64,000 bases of DNA from Mallotus nudiflorus (taxonomy: Eukaryota; Streptophyta; Magnoliopsida; Malpighiales; Euphorbiaceae): NCBI GenBank assembly GCA_947683625.1, contig CANTUR010000282.1:248001-312000 (forward strand), written 5' to 3'. The notes under the pieces were generated by a model, which did no database searches, was not told where the DNA came from, and saw only the letters and a program-made list of their open reading frames with translations. The position numbers and the translations under genes are program-made. How positions within the stretch are numbered: position 1 is the stretch's first letter; every line of letters begins with the position of its first letter. Shown here piece after piece: positions 35,592 to 50,889 of this stretch.

Positions 35592-36260
35592 GAAAATTAC
35601 AAAAGGGGTGGCAAAAAAGAAAACATAACTAAAATAGTGATCTCATAGCTATGATTTAGCTTTCATTATGTATTGTCTTTCCATTCAAATACTTGTACAG
35701 TATGATAAAGATGAATATGTGATATTTGAACAAAAATTTAAAATTCAATTTTAATAATTCATTAGGGAAAAAATGAGAACATTCATTACATCATATGATA
35801 CAACTCCTATTATCAGTCAGTCCTAATTTTTTCTCTCTAATTTTTACTTTACTGTTCTTTTTTCTTTTTTTCTCTCTCCTTATTTTTTTCTCTTTTTTTA
35901 TTCTTTTTTACTTTCTCCTCAAATTTCCTATCTTCGCAGTTACACCATGTGGTATATCTATGTTCTTTGAACTTGCATTTGTGTCCATGTTGAATGAATC
36001 TAATTGAATTGAATTTATGTCAAACATGCAGATGTGATCATAATGCACCGTACTATTAGGATGTACATTACATAAGTAAGCATGATCAAAATTCATATCA
36101 TCGATCACTAAAACAAAAAAACTAAAATTTTATTTAAAGAAGACAACAAGAAAATTTATTTCCTATTCTAGATGCTAGGGATGTTGAGTCTCATAGTGGT
36201 TGTCCATGAGGTACCTGACATAACAACTATTATTGCATCTTCTTGCTAACTATCTCCATG
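35592..36260 (-). pseudogene. E2 gag-pol linker remnant
   Basis: The 35908-36108 reading (FDHAYLCNVHPNS, HICMFDINSIQLDSFNM) matches E1's linker at about 24650-24760. After it, the expected protease-RT-integrase series is absent and only non-coding DNA remains up to the inserted LTR. Confidence 0.65.
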
Positions 36261-37985
36261 ACTTCATCCTTCTGTACCTCCACCATGCATGTTTCTTCCT
36301 TGTTTAGTAGCTTCTCATCATTAAATTTATTACCCCATCCTGTAGGCACAATCAATTGAATGGTATATTAAAAGAAAGTGGCTCAATGTAAAACGCCTTA
36401 TAGTCAAACTTGCTTAAAGGTTGACCCAATAAATCTTCTTCTCCTTCCTCATCTTTAGGGGCATTAAGAGATTTTTGATTGATTTTAAGGTGTAGATCTT
36501 TAAAGGAGCTTAACACTTCTTCCTCATTAACTCCTGAGTTAATCATCATGGTAGCTAGGGGTGGTACATTTCAGTAATTTGGGCAAGAATTATTTCTGGT
36601 GCTTGGGCTTTCAGGGTTTGTGATCTTTCCAAAGTTTATAAGGTTTTGGATTTCATGTTTGAGGTGAATGCAATTATTTATGGAGTGTTAGAGGTTTTGA
36701 TGGAATTTGCAATGCCTGTTTGGGTTATAGCCTGGGATGTTTGGGTTTGGATTAGATAAAGGTTGAAGTAAACCCTTTTCCATTAGACGCTCTAGGACTT
36801 TTGAAAGTGGTTGGTTAAAATTTAAGAATCTCCTTGGTTATTGGATAGCACGCACTTCCATAATCCAGCTAGTGCTTCCTTGCTATATGCCCCCAGTTGG
36901 GTAGTTTCTTGCTCTGGTGCTTTTAGCGATCCTCTTTTTCTCATTCTTAATCTCCTCAACTTGCAACCCATCATCATAAAGGTCTACAAATGTCTTGGGA
37001 TTCATCATCTGTATCCTCTCAACTAGATTAGGTAGCACATTTTGGACTATCATCCTAACCTGATCCTTCTAAACCAGCTTGTTCTTCATTAGTCCTACCT
37101 TATTCATAAACCTAATAATAAAATCCGAGAAGGACTCACTGGACTTCTGCTTGGTCAGTTCTAGATCCTTGATAGACACTTCAAGCCTAGTGTTGTAGTT
37201 GTATTGCTTTAGGAAAGCAGTGCACAGTCCTCTTCAATTTGCATAAATAAACTTCTCCAGCTCATGATACCAATTTACAGCCATGCCCTCCAATGACAGT
37301 ATAAATAGCTTGGTAACCACGGATAAAGGAGCCTTAGTGGTGCTCATGGTAGTTGTGTATTGACTAAGGTGAATCCTCGACTCCCTAGTACCATCAAACT
37401 TCTATAGTTGTGGCATGTTGAATTTATCAAACAATTTGTCCTCCCCGAATTGCATCATATCATCAAAATTAAATGGGTATCTAATGCCCTATCCTCTCAT
37501 CAATTCCTCCATATTGGACATTTTTTGAGTCAATGCTTTCATCTACTTGGATTCTAGCTCTTGAACTTGCTCAAAGGATTCCCTTTTTGCCTTTTCAACT
37601 ATATAACTCTCAACATCCTCAAGTTTCATTTCCCCAGCATTGTCATTGTTAACAAGTGGTATACCCATAATAGGTGGATTGGTCACAATAGGTGGATTAG
37701 CTACAATAGGAGGTACAACAGCAGTAGGTGGTTGCATCAATCCGGCCAAAGCCTGTCTTAACTCATCTTGCATCATCGCTCTCATATCATCCATCAGTGC
37801 TCCTTTGACATCCTCTAGGATCTAGTTTCCTCCTCTTGTTGTTTTATTTCTTCAGCTTGTTTCAGTTGTGCATATTCTAGGTAAAGTGGATTAATGGGAC
37901 TCCTTTCCGGTCTGCTAAAGATCTCTTTCGTAATCAATTGTGGACTCGAATCAGTTCTCACTAGTACCCTTTCGACTCCAAACAT
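36260..37985 (-). pseudogene. E2 gag remnant
   Basis: The likely ATG is at 37983-37985 (MFGVERVLVRTDS). Downstream are an acidic/amphipathic segment (37543-37794: MRAMMQDELRQALAGLM, then Pro-Ile repeats of the PPIVxN type), the gag domain region around 36900-37480, and a knuckle-like HCKFHQ...HSINNCIHLKHEIQNLI at about 36635-36720. Stops interrupt it in several places. The gene order matches E1 gag. Confidence 0.75.
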
Positions 37986-38778
37986 AAGGAGACCTAGATG
38001 AATTTATGATGGGTGAAAGACAAATATTAGTATGATGCATGAGATGTGTACATGTATGCATGATGCACGTGTTATGCAACAAGTAGCAAATCAAGTTAGG
38101 TGTATATACATCCTTCAAACCTTATTCCTCCCACACATGTATTCAATGGCGAGTCTCTTTTCCTAGAATTTTTTTATCTTGGCCTTAATATAAACAGGGG
38201 ATATCAAGAACTGACGCGCATGCTAAATCTCTCAAAGCAGTAAAACATAAAAGCAGTATTTTTAGGTATAAAAGCATAGCCTAATCTACATTAGTCCTTA
38301 TGGGCTTCTAAAGTATGGGCTTGGGCCTTTATAGATAGAAATACCTCATGACAACATTCTCAAGCAATTTACATAATCCTAGGGGAAGTAACTAAGCCAT
38401 TATATGTGGTTAGGGTTAGATGAAAAGCCAAGGTTCCCTTAGCAAGATGCCCTCCTTTAAGACTTAAGTCACAAGCCAAGGTTAGAGGGGCCCGACGTCC
38501 TTTAAAAAATCAAGAGAAGACTACCCCCCCTTTAGGACTTGGGTTACAGGCTCTAGTTAGATGAGTCTGACAATCTCTCTTGAATCGAGTTAAGGCTAAA
38601 AGTGATGGTTAGCCAATTTACAATCCCATAAAGCTAGTGGAATCATGGAACCATAAGCCAACGCCATCAGTTAATAGGGATAAGCAGAATGAAGCAAAAA
38701 TAAAATAATAATCAATAAATTAATTCTAAAGAACACAAGTAGAATCAGTATCTCTTATTCCTAATGGAGTTATTACTG
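37986..38778 (-). other. E2 5' leader with degenerate primer-binding site
   Basis: Non-coding. Next to the LTR, the minus-strand bases TAATAACTCCATTAGGAA (about 38758-38775) are a decayed form of E1's TGGTGACTCCACTTGGGA primer site. Shares the TTCCTCCCACACATGTATTC leader block with E1. Confidence 0.6.
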
Positions 38779-40939
38779 TAGACGGTAGGATTTAGCGTGT
38801 GTCCAAGATTTTAGCAACCGCGATACTATTTGAGCTCAAAGATTTAGAGAATACACTAACCACTGTCACAAAGACATGGCGTGGAGATGAGAAGTTGCCA
38901 CCCAGGGTAATAATTGGGACAAATTGAAAAGGTGGTACTCGATTCCGTAAAAGAAAGCTAACAACACAACCAGGAGATTATGGGTACGAAATACCAACTT
39001 CTTTTAGTCTTGTGTTCATTTAGAATTACTTTATAAATTACTATATTATCCTCTATTTACATGCAATTTCATATAAATCCTTATTCTAGCAATTAACTCC
39101 AAGGTAAGCCAGTCATGAAAATATAAGTAAATAATGCATTCAATCAAACATATAATCCCTAAATTAGTCTAATATACATAGATTTTAATTAAATTAACTA
39201 AATCTACATGTCTTTTTAATAAGTGAGCCAAAGACTAATTCTCTTTAATTTTAATTAAATGGACCTAAGTCTATTTATTTTAATTCTAAAAATGGGCCTA
39301 AATCTATAAATTATGAAGGTATTTAAATTAATGGCCTAGTTCTACATATTTTAATTCTAAAGTGATCTTAAATCTACAAATTATGAAAAAGGCTTTAAGT
39401 GGGCTAAGTCTAATTAATTAAATTAAATTAGGTGGGTCTATGTCTAATTTACTAAATGGGCCTAAGTTATCTCTACCCTAATTTTTAATTAATTATGGCC
39501 CTAAAGTGCATTTTAATTAATTAAACCCAAAAAATCTAAATTTATATGAATGAATTAAAATCTAATATGGGCTTAAGGCCCAAAACACATAAAAATAAAT
39601 AATCAAACCCAAAAACAAATAAAACATATCAAAACAATTAAATAAAATATCAAATAACTAATTAAATTAATTCCTTTTAAAACCATAATTTCCATTAACA
39701 TGCAACCTAAATTAATCTACTCTCACCACTGATTTTAGTTAATTACCCAATTGAAACCTCAATTTTACTAACCAATTAAAAATAAACAAGCAACCACACA
39801 CATAATTACACTATTCCCACTATTGGGGCTATTACAATAATCTATTGAAAATAATAATAAAAATAATTAATACAACTCTAAAAATAAATAAATAAAATAA
39901 AGCAATAAAAAAATTAATAAAAAAAATCCTAGAAACTATATCTCTACAAGGTTTCATCCATAGCATTCCATGGACCTCTAATGAATTTAACTCTCCAAAT
40001 ATGATCATCATGTGTTTTCCTCCATAATCACCATAAAAAAAGAATAAAGATTATGATTAATGAATAAATAATAACAATAATAAAATAAAATAAAATAAAA
40101 AATCAATAAAATAAAAAAAAATCAAATAAAATAAGATAAGAAGAAGATGATGCTTATGGATGATTTTAATGAAGTGCTTTTCAAATTTTGTAGAATCACC
40201 GTTCTTGATAGGTCTTCAAATATTGTTTTTCCAAAATTCTTTAAAGATCTTTCCTTAAGTAATTAAACAAAAGAATTTTTGTAGAGAATACAATACTCTT
40301 TTTCTTTTTCCCTTTTTTGTTCTCTCCTCCTCTTTTTTCTTTTTTCTTTCTCTCTTTTTCTTTTCCCTTCCTCTCCTTTTTTTTCTACCTTTGTTCCCTT
40401 CTGCCTCCCTTCATTTTTTTCCTCTTTTCCTCTGCTTTTTTCCTCTCCCCATTTTCAGAGCCAAAACCCTCTTTATATAGCGCTATGTCAAGAAACCCTA
40501 GTTATAAATTGATTCCTAAAAAACTTCTGTTTCCTTAAAACATTATCAAAATAATTTAAGGAGAATTTCATATCAATTAGGACTCAATTTATCCTGAAAA
40601 ATTCGAGAATGAGCGGAAGAAGTCTAATTCCGACCGGAATTGTGTAATTCCGATTAGAATTAGTGTAATTCTGATCGAATATCAAAATTACACAATTCTG
40701 ATAACTTTTTTTTTTACTTTTATTTATAGAAAGGTCCTTGAAAGAATTTAAGTTTTGCAATTAGATCCCTAAAAAGCATTTCAATTTAGTCAATGAAAAC
40801 ATTAAATTCTTTTTTTGAAAAATGCAATTAGACCCTTGAAGTTTCAAAGTTCAAGTATTGAAGATCTATTCATGACATTTTCATCATTGGAGTCTTTTGT
40901 CGCATCCAAAACTCATCATCCCAAAATTGGGTGTCTAGA
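38779..40939 (-). repeat. E2 5' LTR
   Basis: Partner of 28764-30873, with the same start (TAGACGGTAGG) and end (GTGTCTAGA). It differs by scattered single-base changes and small indels, so the insertion is old but not ancient. It is followed by the GTATG duplication at 40940-40944. Confidence 0.9.
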
Positions 40940-40944
40940 GTATG
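40940..40944. repeat. Target-site duplication of E2, right copy (GTATG)
   Basis: Identical to 28759-28763. E1 LTR sequence resumes directly after it (TGTTTTGTATTTTATTAC, as near 13867). Confidence 0.85.
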
Positions 40945-41918
40945 TGTTTTGTATTTTATTACTTTTGATTATTAAATTATTTCGTTATTAACCTGTCAAT
41001 TGCGATTGGTTTCCAATTTTAGATTTTATCCCAAGTTTGCACATTTGTCCCATTTCATGCTTATATTCCCGACATTCAATAAAAAAATTGATAAATAAAA
41101 TAAATAAAAATAATTTACAACTATTGATTCCAAATAAAAGGGGTGAGGATTAAGGATTATAGCTTTTGGTATAAATAAATGTAAAAAATACTAAAAATAA
41201 TTATACAAATTAAAAATCTCTAAAATTAATAAAGTAATCATCTAGTGATTAGAAATCACCAAATAATTCCTACAATAAATACGAGTTAGTTCTATTTCAG
41301 AAACAACAATAATATCTATAAATCATAAACAAATAATATTCACAAAAATAAATGAAAAAACTCACAAAATAGTCCACTAAATAATACAATAATAAAACAT
41401 GGAAACATATCGACCAAACTGGTAATCATGCATAAAATCAAGAATTTAACAAATTAGACAAGGAATTTATGTTAAATATGCAAGATAAAAATTAAAAATT
41501 AAGGCACAAACATGCAGAATTCTGGTTAAAGGGCGATGCCTCTCCTCCTGACCAGGAGGTAACATCTCATCGCCTCATCACAAAGAGGCAACACCTCTAT
41601 GAAGAGACGTCACCTCCTCAACAGAGGCATAAATAATCTACATTTCTTAAATCCTAAGAAACTCAATGATCATGCAAATAAATAAGAAACAAACACAAAT
41701 ATACAAATATCAACAATTAATATTCAGTATCTTATGCAATCATGCTTTTCTATGAACTTATATAAGTAATATAGCTCAATAAAACACACAAAATAGTAAC
41801 AAATCAAAGCATTTGATGAAGACGAAAAGCTTAAAGCTTAAAAATGGGGAGACTCACTGACTTGGACAAGTTGATACTTCTAACTAAGCCCTTAAGGCTT
41901 GGTTGATGAGTTAGTAGC
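40945..41918 (-). repeat. E1 5' LTR, second fragment
   Basis: Matches about 13866-14836 of the 3' LTR, including a GAGGCGA module at 41524-41630. It stops in the middle of the block TTGATGAGTTAGTAGC where E3 begins. The remaining part of about 0.7 kb is not found before 64000. Confidence 0.9.
41524..41630. repeat. GAGGCGA palindromic module, 5' LTR copy of module 1
   Basis: GGGCGATGCCTCTCCTCC, TCATCGCCTCATCAC, AAGAGGCAACACCTCT and AGACGTCACCTCCTC. Orthologous to 14450-14550 but with changed half-sites; palindromic character is retained. Confidence 0.65.
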
Positions 41919-44757
41919 TGTCACGACCCAAAACTAGGAATCATGACCATCACTAGGGAACGGGAATTCTTTCGAATCCGAAACCCGTAATAAACCTTAA
42001 AAAAACATGAAATAAAAATAATAAAATAAATATGCATCATAAATTAAAATAAAAAATCAATGCAATAAAAATAATCTCTTTCATATCATAAATAAATATC
42101 TCAATACAATATTTAGAGAGAACCTCTGAATTAAACTCACATACAATAAATATAAAATACAACTCACTACTGATATAAAATATGACTACTGCAGTTTTCT
42201 AGAATACAATATAAAATCAAGTAGATAATTTACATAAAAGAGCCGGGGCAAAAGAAGTCCGGAGAATGGGTCTACTGTTGAGGTTTGAAGAAGAAGACTC
42301 TTCTATAAAAATATCAACTGAGGAGAGTTAAACCTCACTGAGTGAATTGTTATAATATATATACATGCATTTACTATATGTCAAATGCAATTAGTCATCA
42401 GTATATATAATAAATATATATACAGGCATATACATACAGATGCTGAAAATTACTTTATATATAATAATATTCAAAAATCATAGATTTATGAAGGATTAAA
42501 TAGAACCCTATTAAATCGCAACCTCAATTAACCATAATATCACTCTAGCCATCAGGCTCACTTAATTCCAAATAAATTCACTTAATCCATATGAACAGTA
42601 GACTGGCCCCGAGATACTAAGTCAACCGAGCTCTAGCAGTCTGACTATCAGTGTGATTGGCCCCGAAACACTTGGTCAACCGAGCTCCAGCAATCACACC
42701 ATTAATCACATCACATCTCAATCAAATCAATCATATAAATTTTTCCACAAATAAGCTAGTAATTCAATTCTACAATCTATCATACCGGTATGTACTCGGT
42801 CTTAGTGCTACCCACTAGATAGCACGTTCTATCAATATCCTTCATTTAAAAATAATCATACATTCAGAAAACAAATAATGCATACTATTATTCAAAATGA
42901 TAAAATAAACCATATATATACCAGAAATATACTTAAAATAAACTAAGTATATTTCGAGTATATAAATTTCAAATAAATTCAAATCAAATGTGAAATATTC
43001 CAAAAATAAACCAATAGTATACCAAAAACATGCTAAGTAAAAATCAATAAAAATAACATGCATTTATTTAGAAATATACCTAAAATATACTAAAAATATA
43101 CCTAAAGGATACTAATCATTTAATAAAACAATTATGAATAAATATACATTTAAAACATGTATTTTCTAAAACATGCAACCTAAGTGTGATGTATATATAA
43201 AATAACAACTCACAGGTTTGCGTTCCACAAGACTAGTCTAACGGATCCGGTCCACTATGCCTCGATTTCGGTGCAACTAAACAAATAAAATAATTACAGA
43301 ATCAGAATAAATCTAACTTAACTTCTAAAGACTCGATCTAGGATAACAGAACGCAGAAATCAGAATTGACCCGGTGTCACATTTTACGAGAATTCTATCA
43401 AAAATTTGACAGAACTTCCTTTGTAAAACGGACATCTCTCTACTAAAAAGTAGAGCCGATCCTGCAAGAAAAACATACTTCAAAAACCCATAATTCACAC
43501 AACCCTCGGTTGGAATCCCAAACTATACAATTTCCTAACCGAGATCCACAATTCACCAAAAATACAAAATAATTCAATAAATATATTAAAAATCGATAAG
43601 TACAATAAATATCCTTAAAATATCAAAATATTACATATTTAACATAAAAACACCAAAAATAATTATTTCCTTAATAATTAAATAAAAATTCTAAAATAAT
43701 AATATAATATTATTAAAAAAATCAAAATTTCCATAATTACACAAATAATAATAATAGTTCATTTTATAAATCCAAATAACTTAATTAACCCAAATATATA
43801 ACAAAAATTTATAAAAACCCATTTTATTACCAAAATAATATAGAATATATTATTTGAAAATAATTTTTGAAAATTAGTATTAATTAGTTAAAAATAGTAA
43901 TTAATCTGTAAAAATCATTTTAATACCTTAAATAACTATAAAACCAACTAAACCATAATATTTAACATAAAATTACACATTTACCCCTATAATACAAAAA
44001 TACATATAATATACTAATATTACTAAAAAATTCTATAAAAATTATATAAATGTGTAAAAATTATTTTCTCAACATATATATTACTAATATTAACTAAAAC
44101 ACATATTTAAACCATAATTTCAACAAAAACTCAACTTAAACCTAATTATCCAATATTGACATGATATAAAAATAATTACAAAAATTACATAAAAATCACA
44201 AAAATTATAATCTCAACTCTAAAATTAATAAAAATTAATAACAACTCTAAATATACCAAATTTATAATTTTAATAATTAATTTACGAAAATTAATAAAAT
44301 AATAATAAAATATTCAAAAATTCAGAAAAATTAAAATAAATTCCAAAAATTCAAACAAAAATTTGTAGAGGTAGATTAACCTTCCAGGAATATCATTTTG
44401 TGAAGGGAGTTTGAAAGATTCAAACAATATCATGCTAAAAAAAATTCAACACCCTAAAGCTCCAAAAACAAAAATTCAACAAAACTCAAGAAATGGACGT
44501 TTAGAGCTTAAACTAAGCTTGGATTCATTCTCACCAGAGTCTAGAGAGTCTATAAAGACTGGAAGCTCGAGAAACGGTGGCCAAAAGTGATGGAGGCACA
44601 GTGAAGGTTAGGAAACGAGTTGCGTAGGAAGGAAGAAGAAGTCTCTGTGTTTTGTTTTTTTTTTTTTTTCTTTGGTTCACGTTTTTCTTTCTTTGTTATG
44701 TTGCGTGTGTTTAGTGTTTAATGCATGTGCATGTATGTGAGTTTGTTGTATGCATGC

Positions 44758-44807
<50 letters not shown>
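41919..44807 (-). repeat. E3 3' LTR (left), truncated at (AT)n tract
   Basis: Begins TGTCACGACCCAAAACTAGG, directly inside the E1 LTR (preceding five bases GTAGC). Contains the paired CAACCGAGCTC blocks and the 9-bp-stem hairpin at 42651-42699. Ends in an (AT)n run (44760-44806) where another LTR starts. Confidence 0.8.
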
Positions 44808-47398
<2,591 letters not shown>

Positions 47399-47521
47399 GT
47401 CTTCCCCCTTTACAAGAATTCATCCCTGAATTCCAAAAAGAAGAAGAAGTACAAGATCAAGGAGGAAAGAGATACGGGTAAGAAGCTCGCATCTCAGCTT
47501 CAATCTCCCAGATATGCTCCT

Positions 47522-48010
47522 CTACTCTGTTGATGTGTCACAACACCTTGAACATCGGAATTTGCTTCGAACACAACTGTCGGGCTGCAACACATGTGAA
47601 GGGTTTGAAACATACTTCCTCAGCATCGAGATATGAAACACCGAATGCACTTGAGACATACTCGGAGGCAAAGCCAACCGATATGCAACAATGCCAACTC
47701 TCTCCAAAATCTCGAACGGTCCTATATATCTCGGTGCTAGCTTACCTTCCTGCCAAATCTCATCACACCCTTCATCGGAGACACCTTCAAATATACAAAG
47801 TCTCCTACTTAGAACTCCACATCTCTGTGTTAAGATCTGTATAGCTCTTCTGCTTACAAACTGCAGTATCTAATATGCTCTTGATCACAGCAACCTTCTC
47901 TGCAGCATCCTGAACCATCTCAGGTCCAGTCAAAGCTCTCTTACCAATCTCATCCCAACTCATAGGGGATCTACACTTCCTTCCGTACAAAGCTTCATAT
48001 GGTGCCATTC
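47522..48010 (-). pseudogene. E4 integrase C-terminal region and pre-chromodomain block
   Basis: Readings MAPYEALYGRKCRSPMSWDE (47951-48008) and VHSVFHISMLRKYVSNPSHVL (about 47590-47650) are the signature blocks at the end of Tekay/Del integrases, just before the chromodomain that targets heterochromatin. The chromodomain itself is not readable. Frame breaks lie between the two blocks. Confidence 0.85.
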
Positions 48011-48710
48011 CAATACTGCTATGGTAGCTGTTATTATACGCAAACTCTACGAGTGGTAAATGGTCATCCTAGCTACCTCCCAAATCCAAAACATATATCC
48101 TCAACATATCTTCTAGTGTCTGGATTGTCCTCTCAAACTGACCATCTATCTGAGGATGAAAAGTAGTACTGAAGTCCAACCTAATGCCCATCGCTTCCTG
48201 CAACTTCTACCAAAAATGAGAGGTAAACACTGAACCTCTATCTGACACAATGGACATAAGTACTCTATGAAGGCACACAATATGCTTCACATACAGCTTC
48301 GCCAATCTAGCTACAAAATAAATGGCTTTCACATGTAAGAAATGTGCAGACTTGGTTAACCTATCCACAATCAACCAGATGGAATCGTATCCATCCTTAG
48401 AATGAGGTAAACCAACCAAAAAATCCATAGCAATCCTTTCCTACTTCTACTCGGGAATAGGAAGAGGCTGAAGCTTCCCAGAAGGCTTCTGATACTTAGC
48501 TTTCACTTCTTGACACGTCAAGCACTTAGCAACATAATCAGTGACATCTTTCTTTAATTCATCCCACCAGTACAAGTCTCTGATACTGTGGTACATCTTA
48601 GTGACACCCGGATGTATGCTGTAGGCTGTAGAATGTGCTTCCTCAAGGATCTCTTCTCTCAAGTCATCCACATCAGGAACACATAATCTACCACTGATCC
48701 ACAAAACTCC
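48010..48710 (-). pseudogene. E4 integrase zinc finger and catalytic core
   Basis: 48447-48704: ISGRLCVPDVDDLREEILEE, then HPGVTKMYHSIRDLYWW and CLTCQEVKAKY form the HHCC finger. 48207-48428: MDFLVGLPHSKDGYDSIWLI (first catalytic Asp), then VSDRGSVFTSHFW (second Asp). The catalytic Glu region is at about 48040-48200. TAG codons occur where IPEWKWE, FWQKLQ and GSWDDHLPL are expected. Confidence 0.9.
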
Positions 48711-48902
48711 ATTATCATCAAGTTTAAAATCAGTGAACCTCCCTGCTCAGCCATTCTCTACAAGCTCTTCCAGAATAGGATCTCGGCTCTGAGCTGCCTT
48801 AATCCTATCTCTCAGTACAGATCGCACCTTAAACTGAGCTAGCAATCCACCTGATCTACTAATCTTCATCATCAGACCTTGATCCACTAACAGATGTAAC
48901 TC

Positions 48903-49480
48903 CTAGATCAATGGTCTCCTCTTTACATTGATGTGAGCAAGACTGCTTGAGGACTTCCTACTCAAGGCATCTGCTACCACATTAGCCTTGCCTGGATGAT
49001 ATAGAATCTCACAGTTATAATCTTTCAACAGTTTCAACCATCTCCTCTGCCTCATATTCAGATCTCTTTGCTGAAAAATGTACTTAAGGCTCTTGTGATT
49101 AGTAAAAATCTCACAAGTCACCCCGTATAGATAATGTCTCCAGATCTTGAGAGCAAATATCACAACAGCCATCTCTAAGTCATGGGTAGGATAGTTCTGT
49201 TCATGTTTCTTCAACTGCCTTGAAGCATAGGCTATCACCCTACCATTCTACATCAACACATAACCTAGGCCAACTCTAAAGGCATCACAATACATTGTGA
49301 ACTTGTCCACTCCATTAGGAAAAGCCAAAACTGGAGTTGTGGTCAACTTCTCCTTCAACAACTAAAAACTATTCTCACAAGCTTTTGACCACTCAAACCT
49401 CACATTCTTCTGAGTCAAGCGAGTCTGTAGTACTCCACTGTCAAGCATAAAGCTGAGTTAAGCAAGAAAAGCAACACTCT
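48903..49480 (-). pseudogene. E4 RNase H domain, with partial deletion before it
   Basis: The 48903-49238 reading has MIAYASRQLKKHEQNYPTHD, the YLYGVTCEIFTNHKSLKYIF block and ANVVADALSRK. A TAG replaces Gln in the LMQNGRVIA block at 49245. Compared with E3 (56940-57130), about 190 bases of the RT thumb/connection are missing near 49430-49490. Confidence 0.88.
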
Positions 49481-49484
49481 CCAT

Positions 49485-50081
49485 CTAGAAATCACACTTC
49501 GAGAATTTAGCATAAAGCTGATGATCTCTCAATGTCTGTAGTACAGTCCTCAAGTGATATACATGCTCCTCCATACTCCTCGAATAAACTAGTATATCAT
49601 CGATGAAGACTACCACAAACTGATCCACATACGATCTGAATACCCTGTTCATCAGGTCTATAAAAGTTGTTGGTGCATTAGTAAAACCAAAAGACATCAC
49701 CAGAAACTCATAATGGCCATATCGAGTGCGGAATGTCATTTTAGGAACATCGGCTTCACTAATCCGCAACTGCTGATAACCCAACCTCATATCAATCTTG
49801 GAAAAGAACTGTGCACCCTGTAGCTGGTCAAACAAGTCATCTATCCTTGGGAGAGGATACTTGTTCTTCACTATCACCTTATTCAGCTCTCTATAGTCAA
49901 TGCACAGTCTCAGGGTACCATCTTTCTTCTTCATAAATAGGACTGGTGCACCCCAAGGAGAAACACTGGGTCTGATGAAACCCTTATCCAATAACTCTTG
50001 CAACTGTTCCTTCAACTCTTTTAAATTTGCACGAGCCATTCTGTAGGGTAGCATAGATATAGGAGTAGTACCTGGAACCAC
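49485..50081 (-). pseudogene. E4 reverse transcriptase domain (198 codons open)
   Basis: Reads PYRMARANLKELKEQLQELL, KDGTLRLCIDYRELNKV, FSKIDMRLGYQQLRI and FVVVFIDDILVYS, with the catalytic Asp pair intact. It is the best preserved part of E4 and contains no internal stop, but its ends are in broken frames. Confidence 0.92.
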
Positions 50082-50381
50082 ATCTATACAGAACTAAATC
50101 TCTTTGTGAGGTGGTAAACATGGCAACTCCTAAGGAAAAACATTAGCAAACTCACAAGCAACAGGAACATCTGTGAGTGACAACTTTTCCACTGAAGTAT
50201 CCCTGACTAATTCCAAATATCCCTAACATCCTTTCCTCAGCAACTTCCTAGCCGTAATAGTAGAAATGAGATTTTGATGAGTTGAACTCCTATCACCCAT
50301 AAACTTAAATTCTTCTTCACCAAGAATTCTGAAAGTCACCTCTTTATTCTGACAATCTACCATGATATAGTGCTGAGATAA

Positions 50382-50657
50382 CTAATCCATACCTAGAATA
50401 ATATCAAATTCCATCACATCCAATAGAATCAAATCAGTGAATAATTCTCTACCTCCCACAAGAACTGGATAACCAGAAAAAACAATATCGGTGTCCAAAG
50501 AATCGCTTAGAGGAGTAGCAATAGACAAAGGAAAAGCCATCCTTGAAGCTTGCCAATAAGACTTAAAAGCAAAAACGGGAGAAACAAACGAATGTGTAGC
50601 ACCCGGATCAAACAGAACCCATGCATCCAGGTAACAGATAGAAACAATACCTGCCAT
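50382..50657 (-). pseudogene. E4 aspartic protease domain
   Basis: WVLFDPGATHSFVSPVFAF contains the DPGATHSF form of the active site usual in Tekay elements. LLDVMEFDIILGMD is the conserved C-terminal block. Open for 91 codons. Confidence 0.88.
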
Positions 50658-50889
50658 GACTGCATTAGATGTCTGAGCATCCTGCTGAGTAAGATGGAAA
50701 ACTCTGGCCTGTCCTCGACCTCCCTGCTGACTGGTGGAAGCCTAGCCAACACCTTTGGCACCTCCTCTAGCACCTCTACCATGACCTTGCTGTGGAACAA
50801 GCTAAGTGGAACTCTGATGCTGGGATGGAGGCAACTGAAATGGTACGGGTGTAGCATTAGCAATCGACTGCTGTGGAAATCATGGAATT

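Larger units (their letters stand above)
28764..40939 (-). mobile_element. E2: Tat-type gypsy element lacking pol, nested in E1
   Basis: Two LTRs of about 2.1 kb (28764-30873 and 38779-40939) in the same orientation and highly similar throughout, with a degenerate primer-binding site next to the right one and a polypurine tract next to the left one. The interior has gag and a short linker remnant but no protease active site, RT, RNase H or integrase. It also has a tandem repeat array and an inserted Tekay LTR. It is either a non-autonomous derivative or an internally deleted copy. Confidence 0.88.
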
